Assembly: GCF_025351295.1 (NCBI RefSeq)
Contig: NZ_JANXWD010000132.1
Coordinates: 1-55,877, forward strand
Source: Phenylobacterium sp.
Lineage (GTDB): Bacteria; Pseudomonadota; Alphaproteobacteria; Caulobacterales; Caulobacteraceae
Reading direction: 5' to 3'
DNA: 55,877 bases
Shown here: positions 1 through 8,813 of the stretch, piece after piece
Layout: each line of letters starts with the position of its first letter
Numbering within the stretch: the stretch's first letter is position 1
Translations under genes and position numbers: made by a program
Notes under the pieces: model-generated
What the model saw: only the letters and a program-made list of their open reading frames with translations
Told to the model about the DNA's origin: nothing
The model's database searches: none

Positions 1-104
1 GCGCCTCCGCCGGGTCCCTGGAGGCACCCCGCAGCAAGCAACCCACCGTTGACTTGGGTGTGATTTTCGCTGATTTGTAAAAGAATCAGAGCACCAGATT
101 GGAA
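1..104. other. Structured sequence at window edge, identity unknown
   Basis: No open frame is credible here. Two short hairpins can be drawn: GCCTCC (about 3-8) with GGAGGC (about 20-25), and CCCA (about 42) with TGGG (about 55). They lie just before a strong Rho-independent terminator, so this may be the 3' end of a structured RNA or of an mRNA leader lying mostly outside the window. I could not match it to tmRNA, RNase P RNA or SRP RNA. Confidence 0.2.
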
Positions 105-131
105 GGGCTCGGTGAAAACCGAGCCCTTTTT
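105..131 (+). terminator. Rho-independent terminator
   Basis: Perfect 8-bp stem GGGCTCGG / CCGAGCCC (105-112 and 119-126), loop TGAAAA, followed by TTTTTC. It ends whatever is transcribed from the left edge. It also argues against a TTG start at 99 for the next gene, which would lie inside the stem. Confidence 0.85.
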
Positions 132-146
132 CTTTGTGGAAAACCA

Positions 147-764
147 ATGGCTATCGGCAACATGATTGAAGAGTATTCCGGGCGCCGAAGCGCGCCTGTG
201 GATGTCAATGATGTCCTGGCGTCACTGCGGACGCGTGGCGTAAAAGATGAAGTCTACTTTTTCCCCGTAGACATCAAAGATGCGGTTCTCAGGGGGCAGT
301 TCGTCCATTGGGACGAGATCAACGATTTTGAGTACCCCACCGACGCGACCCAGGCGGTCACGAAATCCGTAGCCGGGATCTTCTACGCCAAGAGCCTTAC
401 CGACGACTGGCAAAGGCTAGTCTGCTGCAAAGAGTTGCTACACATCCTCGATCCGGATCAATGGCGCGCGTCGACCCCTGCCGAGGTTAAGAACCTCACG
501 GACAAGATCGTCCTCCCCCCAGAGTACCAAGATGGATTAAAGGACGGGTTGCCGACCGTCAGTGACCGTATCGGAATCCTCCAGGCCGTCGCGGTTCTCT
601 TTCCGTGGGCCGCAAGAGAAATCCTTATCAAGGCGCGAGCGGCGGACAGAGTCAGCGCGTTGGAGGTGTCGCGGCTTGTCGATCTACCGCAGCGATACAC
701 GAACATGGTAATGAGCGAATACTGGCCCGCAATGTACGAGAGCCTTCTTTCTATGAAGGACTAA
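147..764 (+). CDS. Hypothetical protein, about 205 aa
   Basis: Unrecognised protein, predicted cytoplasmic, with no signal peptide or membrane segment. The frame is open from 99, but that start lies in the terminator stem, so ATG 147 (or 162) is preferred. Around the middle sits KELLHILD, which has the spacing of the HExxH helix in ImmA/IrrE-type peptidases but lacks the zinc ligands. The C-terminal part (VSALEVSRLVDLP) also loosely recalls that family. This resemblance is only a suspicion. GC content is lower than in the housekeeping genes of the window. The stop is followed after 2 nt by the next gene, suggesting co-transcription of 147-1110. Confidence 0.6.
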   Translation: MAIGNMIEEYSGRRSAPVDVNDVLASLRTRGVKDEVYFFPVDIKDAVLRGQFVHWDEINDFEYPTDATQAVTKSVAGIFYAKSLTDDWQRLVCCKELLHILDPDQWRASTPAEVKNLTDKIVLPPEYQDGLKDGLPTVSDRIGILQAVAVLFPWAAREILIKARAADRVSALEVSRLVDLPQRYTNMVMSEYWPAMYESLLSMKD

Positions 765-766
765 CG

Positions 767-913
767 ATGTCCGACGAGCCCAAGCCCCAGCTCGACAAGT
801 TCCGCGACCTGGCCCGCGAGCTAGAGTGCGACGAGGACGAAGACGCCTTTGACGAGCGGCTGAAGAAGCTGGCTAAGGCGCCAGGAAAGCCTAAGGCCGA
901 AAAGCCCAAATGA
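767..913 (+). CDS. Small charged protein, 48 aa
   Basis: Starts at ATG 767, two bases after the previous stop, and ends in an ATGA overlap with the next gene. The protein is highly charged and probably helical, with an acidic stretch (ECDEDED) followed by a Lys/Pro-rich tail (GKPKAEKPK). Similar short proteins with a FDERLKKLAK core are, as far as I recall, frequent in accessory regions and prophages of alphaproteobacteria; their function is unknown. The coupled layout supports it being a real gene. Confidence 0.6.
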   Translation: MSDEPKPQLDKFRDLARELECDEDEDAFDERLKKLAKAPGKPKAEKPK

Positions 914-1110
914 TCGTCCTGCTCGAATGGCTGGGCGTGTCTCTGGTTATCGCGGGCATGATCAGGGGAGCCATGGGTGGCCCGGTGGTCCTCCGCTTCT
1001 GGGGAACGCCCGGCCCAATCAGCAAGCGCGCCTACATCTGGCTGCTCGTCTGGTCCGCCGTTCTGGCTGCACCGGTCGTGTGGTTTATCAGCCTAGTCAG
1101 TCACGGCTAA
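910..1110 (+). CDS. Small membrane protein, 66 aa
   Basis: Translationally coupled to the preceding small gene (ATGA, 910-913). Two hydrophobic segments, roughly residues 4-20 and 42-62, separated by a short basic loop, indicate a two-pass inner-membrane protein. No family recognised. It is the last gene of a three-gene set (147-1110) lying between a terminator and a REP-like palindrome, which fits a small accessory insertion, but nothing in it indicates the job. Confidence 0.55.
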   Translation: MIVLLEWLGVSLVIAGMIRGAMGGPVVLRFWGTPGPISKRAYIWLLVWSAVLAAPVVWFISLVSHG

Positions 1111-1136
1111 CGCGTTTGCAAAGTATATAAACGCCT

Positions 1137-1161
1137 CCCGCGAACAAGTCGCGGGATGACG
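1137..1161. repeat. REP-like palindrome (CCCGCG...CGCGGGATGACG)
   Basis: CCCGCGA-ACAAG-TCGCGGG (1137-1155) followed by ATGACG. The reverse complement of the arm at 52114-52132 matches it at 17 of 19 positions, so it is a single copy of the family that forms an inverted pair at 52108-52192. The rest of 1111-1267 holds nothing else recognisable. Confidence 0.6.
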
Positions 1162-1267
1162 GGGCGGAGGGATTGATCTGTCCCCAACTTGCCACGCTGA
1201 CCCGCCATCGGCCGCCCGCCTCTCCGCCAGCCTTGCCCGCCCGGGCGCCACGCCTTAACACCCCGCC

Positions 1268-2491
1268 ATGTCCGAAACGCCGCCACGGGAGGCAGCGCCG
1301 CCCTCCCTGGCCGCGCTGTCGCTGATCGCCGTCATCTTCATCAACATGCTGGGCTTCGGGATCATCGTCCCGCTGCTGCAGTTCTATGGGCAGTCGTTCA
1401 ACGCGGCGCCCTGGCAGATCGCGCTGGTGTTCTCGGCCTTTTCCGCCGGCAGCTTCTTCGGTGAGCCGTTCTGGGGCCGGCTGTCGGACCGCTATGGGCG
1501 CAAGCCGATCCTGATCTCCACGCTGTGCTGCACCTGCCTCTGCTACTTCGCGCTGGCCTTCGCGCCCAACGTCTGGGCGGCGCTGGCCATCCGCTTCCTG
1601 GGTGGCATGTTCAGCGGCAATGGCTCCGTCGTGCAAGGCTACATCGCCGACGTGACCCCGCCGGAAGGCCGGACGCGGACCATGAGCTACATGGGCTCGG
1701 CATGGAACATCGGCCTGATCGTCGGGCCCAGCGTCGGCGGGGTGTTCGCCAAGCCCGGCGTCGGCCCCATCGGCTTCCAGATCCCGATGTTCATCGCCGC
1801 GGGGCTGGCGGCCACCGCGGCGCTGGCCATCCTGCTGTTCATCCGCGAGAGCCGCGGGCGCAGCACTGAACGCCAGCCCAGCCGCTGGGAGGCCACCGGC
1901 GAGGCCGTGCGCCATCCGGTGATCGGCCGCCTGATGCTGCTGACCTTCCTGGTCGGCTTCGCCTTCACCGGCATCGAGGGCACCTTCAGCCTGTGGAGCG
2001 AGGCGAAGTTCCACTGGGGGCCTAAGGAGGTGGGGCTGTGCTTCGCCTTCATCGGCATCACCGCGGCCTTCACCCAGACCTTCGTCACCGGCCCGCTGGC
2101 CGAGCGCTACGGCCAGGGCCGGATGCTGGCGGTCGGCATGGGGCTCACCCTGGTGGGTCAGCTACTGCAGCCGCTGTCGACCCACGCCGCCATGGTCATC
2201 GCCCTGATGTGCGTCACCGCCATCGGCCAGTCGGTGGCCTGGCCCAACGTCAGCGCCCTGGTCAGCGAGACCGCGCCGGCCGACCGCCAGGGCCAGTTCC
2301 TCGGGCTCAACAACGCCACCGGGGCGCTGGCTCGCGTCGCCGGGCCGTTCTGCGCCAGTCTGGCTTTCACCCACATCAGTATCGACGGTCCGTTCTATCT
2401 GGGCGCAATCATCGTGGCGCCGTCGATCTGGCTGGCGGTGATGGCCGCGCGCCGGGCCGCCGCCTGGCGGATCGCGCGGGTCGCGCAATGA
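1268..2491 (+). CDS. MFS transporter, TCR/Tet-like exporter
   Basis: Twelve-helix major facilitator, 407 aa, inner membrane, probably a proton-driven drug or metabolite exporter of the tetracycline-resistance-like group. The signature GRLSDRYGRKP after helix 2 (about residues 65-75) is the MFS motif A loop, and PPEGRTR with GPSVGG in helices 4-5 is typical of the family. The substrate cannot be read from the sequence. It overlaps the start of a closely related MFS gene (ATGA, 2488-2491), so the two are translationally coupled. No regulator gene adjoins. Confidence 0.85.
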   Translation: MSETPPREAAPPSLAALSLIAVIFINMLGFGIIVPLLQFYGQSFNAAPWQIALVFSAFSAGSFFGEPFWGRLSDRYGRKPILISTLCCTCLCYFALAFAPNVWAALAIRFLGGMFSGNGSVVQGYIADVTPPEGRTRTMSYMGSAWNIGLIVGPSVGGVFAKPGVGPIGFQIPMFIAAGLAATAALAILLFIRESRGRSTERQPSRWEATGEAVRHPVIGRLMLLTFLVGFAFTGIEGTFSLWSEAKFHWGPKEVGLCFAFIGITAAFTQTFVTGPLAERYGQGRMLAVGMGLTLVGQLLQPLSTHAAMVIALMCVTAIGQSVAWPNVSALVSETAPADRQGQFLGLNNATGALARVAGPFCASLAFTHISIDGPFYLGAIIVAPSIWLAVMAARRAAAWRIARVAQ

Positions 2492-3696
2492 TCCCCAGCG
2501 TGCTCGCGCCCGCCGAGGAGCGCCGCGCGCTGATCGTCCTGCTGGCGGTGATCTATCTGATGATCGCCGGCTTCGGCCTGGTGATCCCGCTGCTGCCGTT
2601 CTTCGCCAAGGCGTTCCACGCCTCGGCCTGGCAGGTCACGCTGCTGTTCTCGGCCTTCTCGGTCGGCCAGTTCATCGGCGAGCCGATCTGGGGGAAGCTG
2701 TCGGATCGGATCGGCCGGCGGCCGGTGATGATCGCCACCATCGCCATGGTCGGTGTCAGCTACGCCGCCCTGGCCTTCGCCCCCAACATCGCCGTGGCCT
2801 TCGCGATCCGCTTCCTGACCGGGATTTTCGCCGGCAACATCTCCACCCTGCAGGGGGCGATGGCCGACATCACCCCGCCGGAGAAGCGCGCCCAGCGGAT
2901 GGGGATCATGGGCGCCGCGTTCAGCGCCGGCTTCACCACCGGCCCGGCGATCGGCGGCTTCCTGGCCCAGCCCAGCCGCGGCGCGCTCGGCTTCCAGTTG
3001 CCGCTGCTGGTGGCGGCCGGGTTCGCCCTGGCCTCGGCGCTGGCGGTGGTCTTCCTGGTGCGCGAGACCCGGCCGAAGACCGCCGTCCCGCCGCGCGGCC
3101 AGGTGCGCACCCCGCGCCTGCAGGAAGGCTTCGGCCATCCGATCATCGGCCGGGTGGTGATGATCAGCTTCATCGTCGTGGTGGGCTTCGCCGGCATCGA
3201 GGCCACCTATGGCCTGTGGACCGAGGCCCGCTTCGGCTGGGGGCCGAAGCAGATCGGCGCGGCGTTCATGGGGATCGGCCTGCTGGGCGCGGTCTGCCAG
3301 GGGTGGCTGTCCGGGCGGCTGGCGCGGCGCTACGGCGAGGCGCGCACCCTGATGGGCGGCCTGGCGTTCATGGGCGTCGGAATCGCCACCCAAGGCCTGG
3401 CGCCTACTTGGCCGATCGCCATCGTGGGCTTCGCCCTGGTCTGCATCGGCCAGTCGATCTGCTTCCCCAACATCTCCGCCCTGATCAGCCGCGCCGCGCC
3501 ACCCGACCGCCAGGGCGAGATGCTGGGCCTGAACATGAGCGGCATGGCCGCCGCCCGCATCGGCGGACCGGTGGCGGCGGGCGCGCTGTTCTCGATGGTC
3601 TCGGTGGGGGCGCCGTTCGCCTTCTCGGCGGTGCTGGTGCTGCCGGCGCTGTGGTTCGCCGCCATGGTGGTGAAACGCTCGCCGCGGCTGGCGTGA
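2488..3696 (+). CDS. MFS transporter, tandem paralogue
   Basis: 402 aa, twelve-helix MFS protein, clearly paralogous to the gene before it. Both share FSAFS-G-F-GEP-WG-LSDR-GR, the DITPPE/DVTPPE loop, helix 7-8 motifs ending W-EA-F-WGPK, and a near-identical helix 10-11 region (ISALISRAAPPDRQGEMLGL here). Start ATG 2488 overlaps the previous stop; the frame is open further upstream, but that part is out-of-frame reading of the first gene. Coupled synthesis suggests either a heteromeric pair or a recent duplication with overlapping substrates. Confidence 0.85.
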   Translation: MIPSVLAPAEERRALIVLLAVIYLMIAGFGLVIPLLPFFAKAFHASAWQVTLLFSAFSVGQFIGEPIWGKLSDRIGRRPVMIATIAMVGVSYAALAFAPNIAVAFAIRFLTGIFAGNISTLQGAMADITPPEKRAQRMGIMGAAFSAGFTTGPAIGGFLAQPSRGALGFQLPLLVAAGFALASALAVVFLVRETRPKTAVPPRGQVRTPRLQEGFGHPIIGRVVMISFIVVVGFAGIEATYGLWTEARFGWGPKQIGAAFMGIGLLGAVCQGWLSGRLARRYGEARTLMGGLAFMGVGIATQGLAPTWPIAIVGFALVCIGQSICFPNISALISRAAPPDRQGEMLGLNMSGMAAARIGGPVAAGALFSMVSVGAPFAFSAVLVLPALWFAAMVVKRSPRLA

Positions 3697-3708
3697 CGCT
3701 CAAGTTGC

Positions 3709-3876
3709 TCCCCTTCGGGAGAGCTCCCGCGAAGCGGGTGAGGGGGTCCTTCACGACCGTCCGACCGGACACATCAGCGGCGCCGAGATCGGTTGCGCCC
3801 GACGTTCTGAGCGGACCCCCTCCGTCGGCTCCGCCGACACCTCCCCCGACAGGAGAGGGACCTGGGCAGCGCGACC
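3709..3876. repeat. Intergenic inverted-repeat element, GGGGGTCC type
   Basis: Left half carries GAGGGGGTCC (3740-3749), right half GGACCCCCTC (3813-3822), each continuing into imperfect complementary CCCTTCGGGAGAG / CTCCCCCGACAGG-like sequence. The same plan of CTCACCC...GGGGGAGG arms occurs at 6218-6388, 35622-35664 and 37831-37951. It fills most of the gap between the MFS pair and rpmI. Probably a structured RNA-forming repeat or a non-autonomous mobile element. Confidence 0.6.
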
Positions 3877-3935
3877 CGCAAGGCAGCGGAGAGTTGCATT
3901 CCCCGCCTCTTTCCCGTATTCACCCGCCCCTTCGG

Positions 3936-3968
3936 AACCGCCTGGCCCAAAGGCATGCCAGGGCGGTT
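3936..3968 (+). promoter_or_regulatory. Hairpin in the rpmI leader
   Basis: AACCGCC-TGGC (3936-3946) pairs with GCCA-G-GGCGGTT (3957-3968) around a 10-nt loop, leaving one bulged G. It ends 45 nt before the rpmI start and has no T-run, so it is not an intrinsic terminator. In several bacteria the rpmI-rplT operon is repressed by L20 binding its leader; this hairpin is the obvious candidate site here, but that role is inferred. Confidence 0.4.
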
Positions 3969-4013
3969 CATCAACACGACCTAGAGGACGGGGTGTTCAC
4001 GCCCCGACGTGAA

Positions 4014-4217
4014 ATGCCCAAACTGAAGACCAAGTCGGGCGTGAAGAAGCGCTTCCGGCTCACGGCTTCCGGCAAGCTGAAGGCCGGCGTCGCCGGCAAG
4101 CGGCACCGCCTGATCAGCCACAACGCCAAGTACATCCGTCAGAACCGGGGCACCAAGGTGATGAGCGCGTCCGACGCGAAGATCATCAAGCTCTGGATCC
4201 CCTACGGCCTCGCTTAG
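4014..4217 (+). CDS. rpmI: 50S ribosomal protein L35
   Basis: 67 aa, the usual L35 length, very basic. Begins MPKLKTKSGVKKRF and has the family's GKRHRL and N-x-K-x-I-R segment in the middle. L35 is a small late-assembling protein of the large ribosomal subunit. The start at ATG 4014 gives the canonical N-terminus; the frame is open upstream but that stretch is repeat DNA. It lies 13 nt before rplT, as in most bacteria; infC is not adjacent. A leader hairpin at 3936-3968 may be the feedback site. Confidence 0.95.
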   Translation: MPKLKTKSGVKKRFRLTASGKLKAGVAGKRHRLISHNAKYIRQNRGTKVMSASDAKIIKLWIPYGLA

Positions 4218-4230
4218 GGAGAGCTGACAG

Positions 4231-4587
4231 ATGGCACGCGTCAAACGGGGCGTCACCGCCCACGCCAGGCACAAGAAGGTTCTCGAGCAGGCCAAGGGCT
4301 TCTACGGGCGCCGCAAGAACACCATCCGCACCGCGAAGGCGGCCGTGGACCGGGCTGGCCAATACGCCTATCGCGACCGCAAGATCCGCAAGCGGATGTT
4401 CCGGTCGCTGTGGATTCAGCGGATCAACGCCGCGGCCCGCACCGAGGGTTTCACCTACTCGCAGTTTATTCACGGCCTTGACCAGGCCGGGATCGAAATG
4501 GATCGCAAGGTCCTCGCCGACATCGCCGGCGCCGATCCGGTCGCGTTCAAGGCCATCGCCGACAAGGTTCGCGCCGCGCTGGCTTAA
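4231..4587 (+). CDS. rplT: 50S ribosomal protein L20
   Basis: 118 aa, standard length. Opens [20 protein letters not shown] and contains the helical rRNA-binding core [17 protein letters not shown] and [10 protein letters not shown]20 binds 23S rRNA early in 50S assembly and in characterised species represses its own operon. It is followed by a strong Rho-independent terminator at 4619, so rpmI-rplT is a two-gene unit with its own end even though pheS follows about 100 bp later on the same strand. Confidence 0.96.
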   Translation: MARVKRGVTAHARHKKVLEQAKGFYGRRKNTIRTAKAAVDRAGQYAYRDRKIRKRMFRSLWIQRINAAARTEGFTYSQFIHGLDQAGIEMDRKVLADIAGADPVAFKAIADKVRAALA

Positions 4588-4618
4588 GGCCCGGGATCGA
4601 CAGATCCCGAAGCCTCAA

Positions 4619-4652
4619 GAGCCCTCCGGCCGAACCGCCGGGGGGCTTTTTG
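4619..4652 (+). terminator. Rho-independent terminator after rplT
   Basis: AGCCCTCCGGC (4620-4630) pairs with GCCGGGGGGCT around a short CGAAC loop with one mismatch, then TTTTTG. It separates rpmI-rplT from pheS. Confidence 0.8.
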
Positions 4653-4692
4653 CTGCTCGCTCCTGAAGAACCTCATCTAGGACAGCCCCCTG

Positions 4693-5805
4693 ATGACCGA
4701 CCTCTCCCAACTCGAAGCCGACCTGTCGGCCCGCGTCGCCGCCGTGCAGGACCTCGCCGCCCTCGAAGCCGTCCGTGTCGAGGCGCTGGGGAAGACCGGT
4801 TCGATATCCGAACTGCTGAAGACCCTGGGCCGCCTGTCGCCCGACGAGCGCCGCGAGCAGGGGCCGAAGATCAACGGCCTGCGCGACGCCGTCACCCTGG
4901 CCATCGCCGCGCGCAAGGACCACCTGGAGACCGCCGCCCTGGACGCCCGGCTGGCTGCCGAGCGGGTCGACCTCTCGCTGCCGCCGCCGCCCGAACGCCG
5001 TGGCCGGGTGCACCCGACCATGCAGGTGATGGACGAGATGATCGCCGTCTTCGCCGACCTGGGCTTCTCGCTGGCCGAAGGCCCGGACATCGAGGACGAC
5101 TTCCACAACTTCACCGCGCTGAACTTCCCGCCCAGGCATCCGGCGCGGGAGATGCACGACACCTTCTGGCTGCCCGAGGACGAAGCCGGCCAGCGCAAGC
5201 TGCTGCGCACCCACACCAGCCCGGTGCAGATCCGCGTCATGCAGCAGGGCCAGAACCACAAGCTGCCCGGCTGGATCGCCACCAGCCAGTCGCCGCCGAT
5301 CCGCATCATCGTGCCCGGCCGCACCTATCGCTCGGACAGCGACGCCACCCACACCCCGATGTTCCACCAGCTGGAAGGCCTGGTGATCGACCGCAATATC
5401 CACATGGGCCACCTGAAGTGGACCCTGGACACCTTCATCAGCCGCTACTTCGAGACCCCGGTGGTCGAGACCCGCTTCCGGCCGCACCACTTCCCGTTTA
5501 CCGAGCCGTCGGCCGAGATGGATGTGAAGTGCGACCGCTCCGGCCGCGATGTGAAGATCGGCCAGGGCGACGACTGGCTGGAGATCGTCGGCTGCGGGAT
5601 GGTGCACCCCAACGTGCTCGCCAACTGCGGCCTGGACCCCGACGAGTGGCAGGGCTTCGCCTTCGGCTTCGGCGTCGACCGGCTGGGGACGCTGAAGTAC
5701 GGCATGCCCGACCTGCGCGACATGTTCGCCAGCGACGTCCGCTGGCTGGAGCACTATGGCTTCTCGGCCTTCCAGGCGCCGAACCCGGCAACGGGGCTGT
5801 CATGA
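4693..5805 (+). CDS. pheS: Phenylalanyl-tRNA synthetase, alpha subunit
   Basis: 370 aa. Charges tRNA-Phe as an alpha2-beta2 enzyme with PheT. An N-terminal coiled-coil tRNA-binding arm (about residues 1-95) precedes the class II catalytic core: motif 2 in [20 protein letters not shown] and motif 3 in [19 protein letters not shown] near the C-terminus. The length is a little above the usual 330-360. The stop overlaps the start of an ASCH-domain gene (ATGA), and pheT follows only after that gene plus a repeat element, an unusual split of a normally contiguous pair. Confidence 0.97.
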   Translation: MTDLSQLEADLSARVAAVQDLAALEAVRVEALGKTGSISELLKTLGRLSPDERREQGPKINGLRDAVTLAIAARKDHLETAALDARLAAERVDLSLPPPPERRGRVHPTMQVMDEMIAVFADLGFSLAEGPDIEDDFHNFTALNFPPRHPAREMHDTFWLPEDEAGQRKLLRTHTSPVQIRVMQQGQNHKLPGWIATSQSPPIRIIVPGRTYRSDSDATHTPMFHQLEGLVIDRNIHMGHLKWTLDTFISRYFETPVVETRFRPHHFPFTEPSAEMDVKCDRSGRDVKIGQGDDWLEIVGCGMVHPNVLANCGLDPDEWQGFAFGFGVDRLGTLKYGMPDLRDMFASDVRWLEHYGFSAFQAPNPATGLS

Positions 5806-6203
5806 CCGGCGTCGATTGGCGGAGCCTGGAGTCGTTCAGCTTCGGCGACGGGCCGGCGCTGGCCGATGAACTTCTGGCCCTGGTGCTGGGAGGCAAGAAG
5901 ACCGCGACCTGCTGGGCCGCGGCCGAGGGCCTGAAGGGCGCCGAGGTCGGCAAGCCAATGGTGGCCAAGGACGGCGCAGGCCGGCCGCGCGCCGTGCTGG
6001 AGACCGTCGAGCTGACCCAGCGCCGGTTCGACGAGGTCGACGCCGCCTTCGCCCACCACGAGGGCGAGGACGACCGCACCCTGGCCGCCTGGCGCGCCGC
6101 CCATCGGCGCTATTTCACCCGCAACGGCGGCTTCGCCCCGACCATGCTGCTCAACTGCGAGCGCTTCCGGCTGGTCGAGATTATCGAGGACGGCCAGCCA
6201 TGA
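5802..6203 (+). CDS. ASCH-domain protein
   Basis: 133 aa. The ASCH domain is a PUA-like beta-barrel fold that binds RNA or nucleosides. Family features seen: [23 protein letters not shown], with the GKK-T motif that lines the ligand pocket, and the distal E-V-D-AFA-HEGED-TL--W segment. Members include YqfB-type N4-acetylcytidine amidohydrolases; this one is of the longer type. ATG 5802 overlaps the pheS stop, so it is translationally coupled to a tRNA synthetase subunit, which makes an RNA- or modified-nucleoside-linked role attractive but unproven. Confidence 0.8.
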   Translation: MTGVDWRSLESFSFGDGPALADELLALVLGGKKTATCWAAAEGLKGAEVGKPMVAKDGAGRPRAVLETVELTQRRFDEVDAAFAHHEGEDDRTLAAWRAAHRRYFTRNGGFAPTMLLNCERFRLVEIIEDGQP

Positions 6204-6217
6204 CGTCCCTGCACCAT

Positions 6218-6388
6218 CCTTCTCCCCCTGCGGGAAAAGGTGGCCGGCGGAGCAGGTCGGATGAGGGGTCGCGCCGGCCTCTCGACGCTCAATCCGCTTC
6301 GACACACGCGCCGCCAGGGCTTGTGGCCTTGGCGCAACCCCTCATCCGTCAGCCTCCGGCTGCCACCTTCTCCCGCAAGGGGAGAAGG
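6218..6388. repeat. 171-bp inverted-repeat element between ASCH gene and pheT
   Basis: Terminal arms of about 27 nt (6218-6244 and 6362-6388), beginning CCTTCTCCCC and ending GGGGAGAAGG, are nearly perfect inverted copies. Inner GGATGAGGGG / CCCCTCATCC arms also pair. Same class as 3709-3876 and 37831-37951. It lies inside the pheS-ASCH-pheT transcription unit, 24 nt before pheT. Confidence 0.7.
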
Positions 6389-6411
6389 CTTCAAATGTGC
6401 GAGCTCGCGCC

Positions 6412-8781
6412 ATGAAGTTCACCCTGTCCTGGCTTAAGGAACACCTCGACACCACCGCGACGGTCGGCGAGGTCGTGGCCGCCATGACCATGGCCGGGCT
6501 CGAGGTCGAGCATGTCGCGGACCCGGGCGCCAAGCTGGCGGCCTTCACGGTGGCGAAGATCGTCGAGGCCCACCAGCACCCCAACGCCGACCGCCTGCGG
6601 GTCTGCCAGGTGGACACGATAGACGGCCGCCAGGAGATCGTCTGCGGCGCGCCCAATGCGCGCGCAGGCCTGACCACCATTTACGCTCCGATCGGCGCCT
6701 ACGTGCCGGGCTCCGGCGTGACGCTGGAGGCGCGGCCGGTGCGCGGCGTGATCTCCAACGGCATGCTCTGCTCGGCCAGGGAGCTGGAGGTGGCCGAGGA
6801 GTCCGACGGGATCCTGGAGCTGGACGATGGCCTCGCCGTGGGCGCCAACGCCGCCGAGGCGCTGGGCCTGGAGGCCGTGATCGACTTCGAGGTAACGCCC
6901 AACCGGCCCGACTGGCTGGGCGTGCGCGGCATCGCCCGCGACCTGGCCGCCGCGGGCTTAGGGACGCTGAAGCCGGACACCACCGCGCCGGCCACGGGCG
7001 CCTTCCCTTGCCCCATCGCGATCAAGGTCGACGGCGACGCCTGCCCGGTGTTCGCCGGCCGGCTGATCCGCGGCGTGAAGAACGGCCCCTCCCCGGCCTG
7101 GCTGCAGCAGCGGCTGATCTCCGTCGGCCTGCGCCCCATCAACGCCCTGGTAGACGTCACCAACCTGATCTCGGTCGATCGCTGCCGGCCGCTGCACGTC
7201 TACGACGCGGGCAAGATCGCTGGCGGCGTCATCGAGGCCCGCCTGGCGCGCGACGGCGAGACCGTCGAAGCGCTGGACGGCAAGACCTATCCGGCCGGCC
7301 CGGAGATCTGTGTCATCGCCGACCGCTCGGGCGCCATCGGCCTGGGCGGCGTCATGGGTGGCGTCTCCACCGGCTGTTCGGAGGCCACGACCGAGGTGTT
7401 CGTCGAGAGCGCCTGGTTCGACCCGATCCGCACCGCCCAGACCGGCCGCGCCACTGGGATCGCCTCGGACGCCCAGTACCGCTTCGCCCGCGGCGTCGAT
7501 CCGGCCTCGCTGGTCCCCGGCCTGGAGCTGGCCACGGCCCTGATCCTGCAGCTGTGCGGCGGCGAGGCCTCCGAAGTCCGGGTCGCCGGCCAGGCGCCCG
7601 CCCCGCCGACCGCCATCGCCTTCGACCGGGCCTATGTGAAGAAGCTGTCCGGCCTCGACGTCGGCCTGGCGCGGATCGACGAAATTCTCACCAGGCTCGG
7701 CTTCAAGGTGGACGGCGCCCACGTCACCCCGCCGTCCTGGCGACGCGATGTGGGCGGCAAGGCCGACCTCGTCGAGGAAGTCGCCCGCATCGAGGGCTTC
7801 GACAACCTCCCCGAGACGCCGCTGCCGCCGATTGCCCGGCCGGCCGGCGGCGTGCTCACCCTGCGCCAGCGCCGCATGCGCGACGCCCGCCGCGCGCTGG
7901 CGGCGCGCGGCTATGCCGAGGCGCTGACCTGGAGCTTCATGCGCCGCGAGTGGGCGGCCCTGTTCGGCGGCGGCGACGCGAAGCTGGTGCTCTCCAACCC
8001 GATCGCTTCGGACCTCGACACCATGCGCCCGACCGCCCTGGGCAACCTGGTCGACGCCGCCGCACGCAACGCCCGCAAGGGCTTCGCCGACGCGGCCCTG
8101 TTCGAGGTTGGCCCCAACTTCCGCGGCGACGAGCCCGGCGACCAGTGGACAGCGATCACCGCGCTGCTGGCCCCGCATGCGCCCAAGTCGTGGATCAAGG
8201 GCGGGACCGACCCACTGTTCGCGCTCAAGGGCGACCTGCTCGCTCTGTTGGACGAGTTGGGCGCACCCGGCCTGCAGGTGGTGCAGGGCCAGAATGCGGC
8301 CTGGTGGCATCCGGGCCGTTCAGCCCGCCTGCAGCTCGGCCCCAAGGTGGTGGTCGCCGAGTTCGGCGAACTGCACCCGCGCATCCTCAAGGCCCTGGAC
8401 GCCGACGGCCCGATCCTGGCCTTCGAGCTGAACCTCGACGCCATTCCCGAGCCGAAGCGCAAGGGCGTGAAGACCAAGCCGGCGCTGGACCTCTCGCCCC
8501 TGATGCCGCTCAGCCGCGACTTCGCCTTCCTGGTCGCCGCCGACACCCCGGGCGGCGACCTGGTCCGCCCGATCCTGGGCGCCGACAAGGCCCTGATCGC
8601 CGACGCCCGGATCTTCGACGTCTACCAGGGCCAGGGCGTGCCGGACGGGATGAAGTCGGTCGCCGTCGAGGTGGTCGTCCAGCCCCGCGAAAAGACCCTG
8701 ACCGAGGGCGAGATCGAAGCTCTCTCCGGCCGGATCGTCGCCGCGGCGTCCAAGGCCGTAGGCGCGAAACTGCGAAGCTAG
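6412..8781 (+). CDS. pheT: Phenylalanyl-tRNA synthetase, beta subunit
   Basis: 789 aa from ATG 6412 ([15 protein letters not shown], the canonical opening); a GTG at 6397 is open but less typical. Domains in order: EMAP/OB-fold tRNA-binding domain (about 40-150, with [13 protein letters not shown]), B3/B4 editing domain (about 200-380, with [14 protein letters not shown] motif), B5 domain (about 400-475), class II-like core, and C-terminal FDX-ACB anticodon-binding domain (about 695-789, [10 protein letters not shown]). Works with PheS. A repeat and the ASCH gene separate it from pheS; no Phe-rich leader peptide is visible upstream. Confidence 0.97.
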   Translation: MKFTLSWLKEHLDTTATVGEVVAAMTMAGLEVEHVADPGAKLAAFTVAKIVEAHQHPNADRLRVCQVDTIDGRQEIVCGAPNARAGLTTIYAPIGAYVPGSGVTLEARPVRGVISNGMLCSARELEVAEESDGILELDDGLAVGANAAEALGLEAVIDFEVTPNRPDWLGVRGIARDLAAAGLGTLKPDTTAPATGAFPCPIAIKVDGDACPVFAGRLIRGVKNGPSPAWLQQRLISVGLRPINALVDVTNLISVDRCRPLHVYDAGKIAGGVIEARLARDGETVEALDGKTYPAGPEICVIADRSGAIGLGGVMGGVSTGCSEATTEVFVESAWFDPIRTAQTGRATGIASDAQYRFARGVDPASLVPGLELATALILQLCGGEASEVRVAGQAPAPPTAIAFDRAYVKKLSGLDVGLARIDEILTRLGFKVDGAHVTPPSWRRDVGGKADLVEEVARIEGFDNLPETPLPPIARPAGGVLTLRQRRMRDARRALAARGYAEALTWSFMRREWAALFGGGDAKLVLSNPIASDLDTMRPTALGNLVDAAARNARKGFADAALFEVGPNFRGDEPGDQWTAITALLAPHAPKSWIKGGTDPLFALKGDLLALLDELGAPGLQVVQGQNAAWWHPGRSARLQLGPKVVVAEFGELHPRILKALDADGPILAFELNLDAIPEPKRKGVKTKPALDLSPLMPLSRDFAFLVAADTPGGDLVRPILGADKALIADARIFDVYQGQGVPDGMKSVAVEVVVQPREKTLTEGEIEALSGRIVAAASKAVGAKLRS

Positions 8782-8813
8782 ACCGCGGGCCGCGATCGGG
8801 GTCTGATCGGGCG

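Noticed and set aside
2038..2487. N-terminal extension of the second MFS gene
   Set aside because: The upstream open frame is an out-of-frame reading of the first MFS gene and encodes an Arg/His-rich non-membrane sequence; ATG 2488 gives the family N-terminus.
6395..6415. Six-codon leader peptide (ATG TGC ... TGA) overlapping the pheT start
   Set aside because: It has no Phe codons and no attenuator-type terminator follows, so pheST-type attenuation is not supported; overlaps of this kind arise easily by chance.
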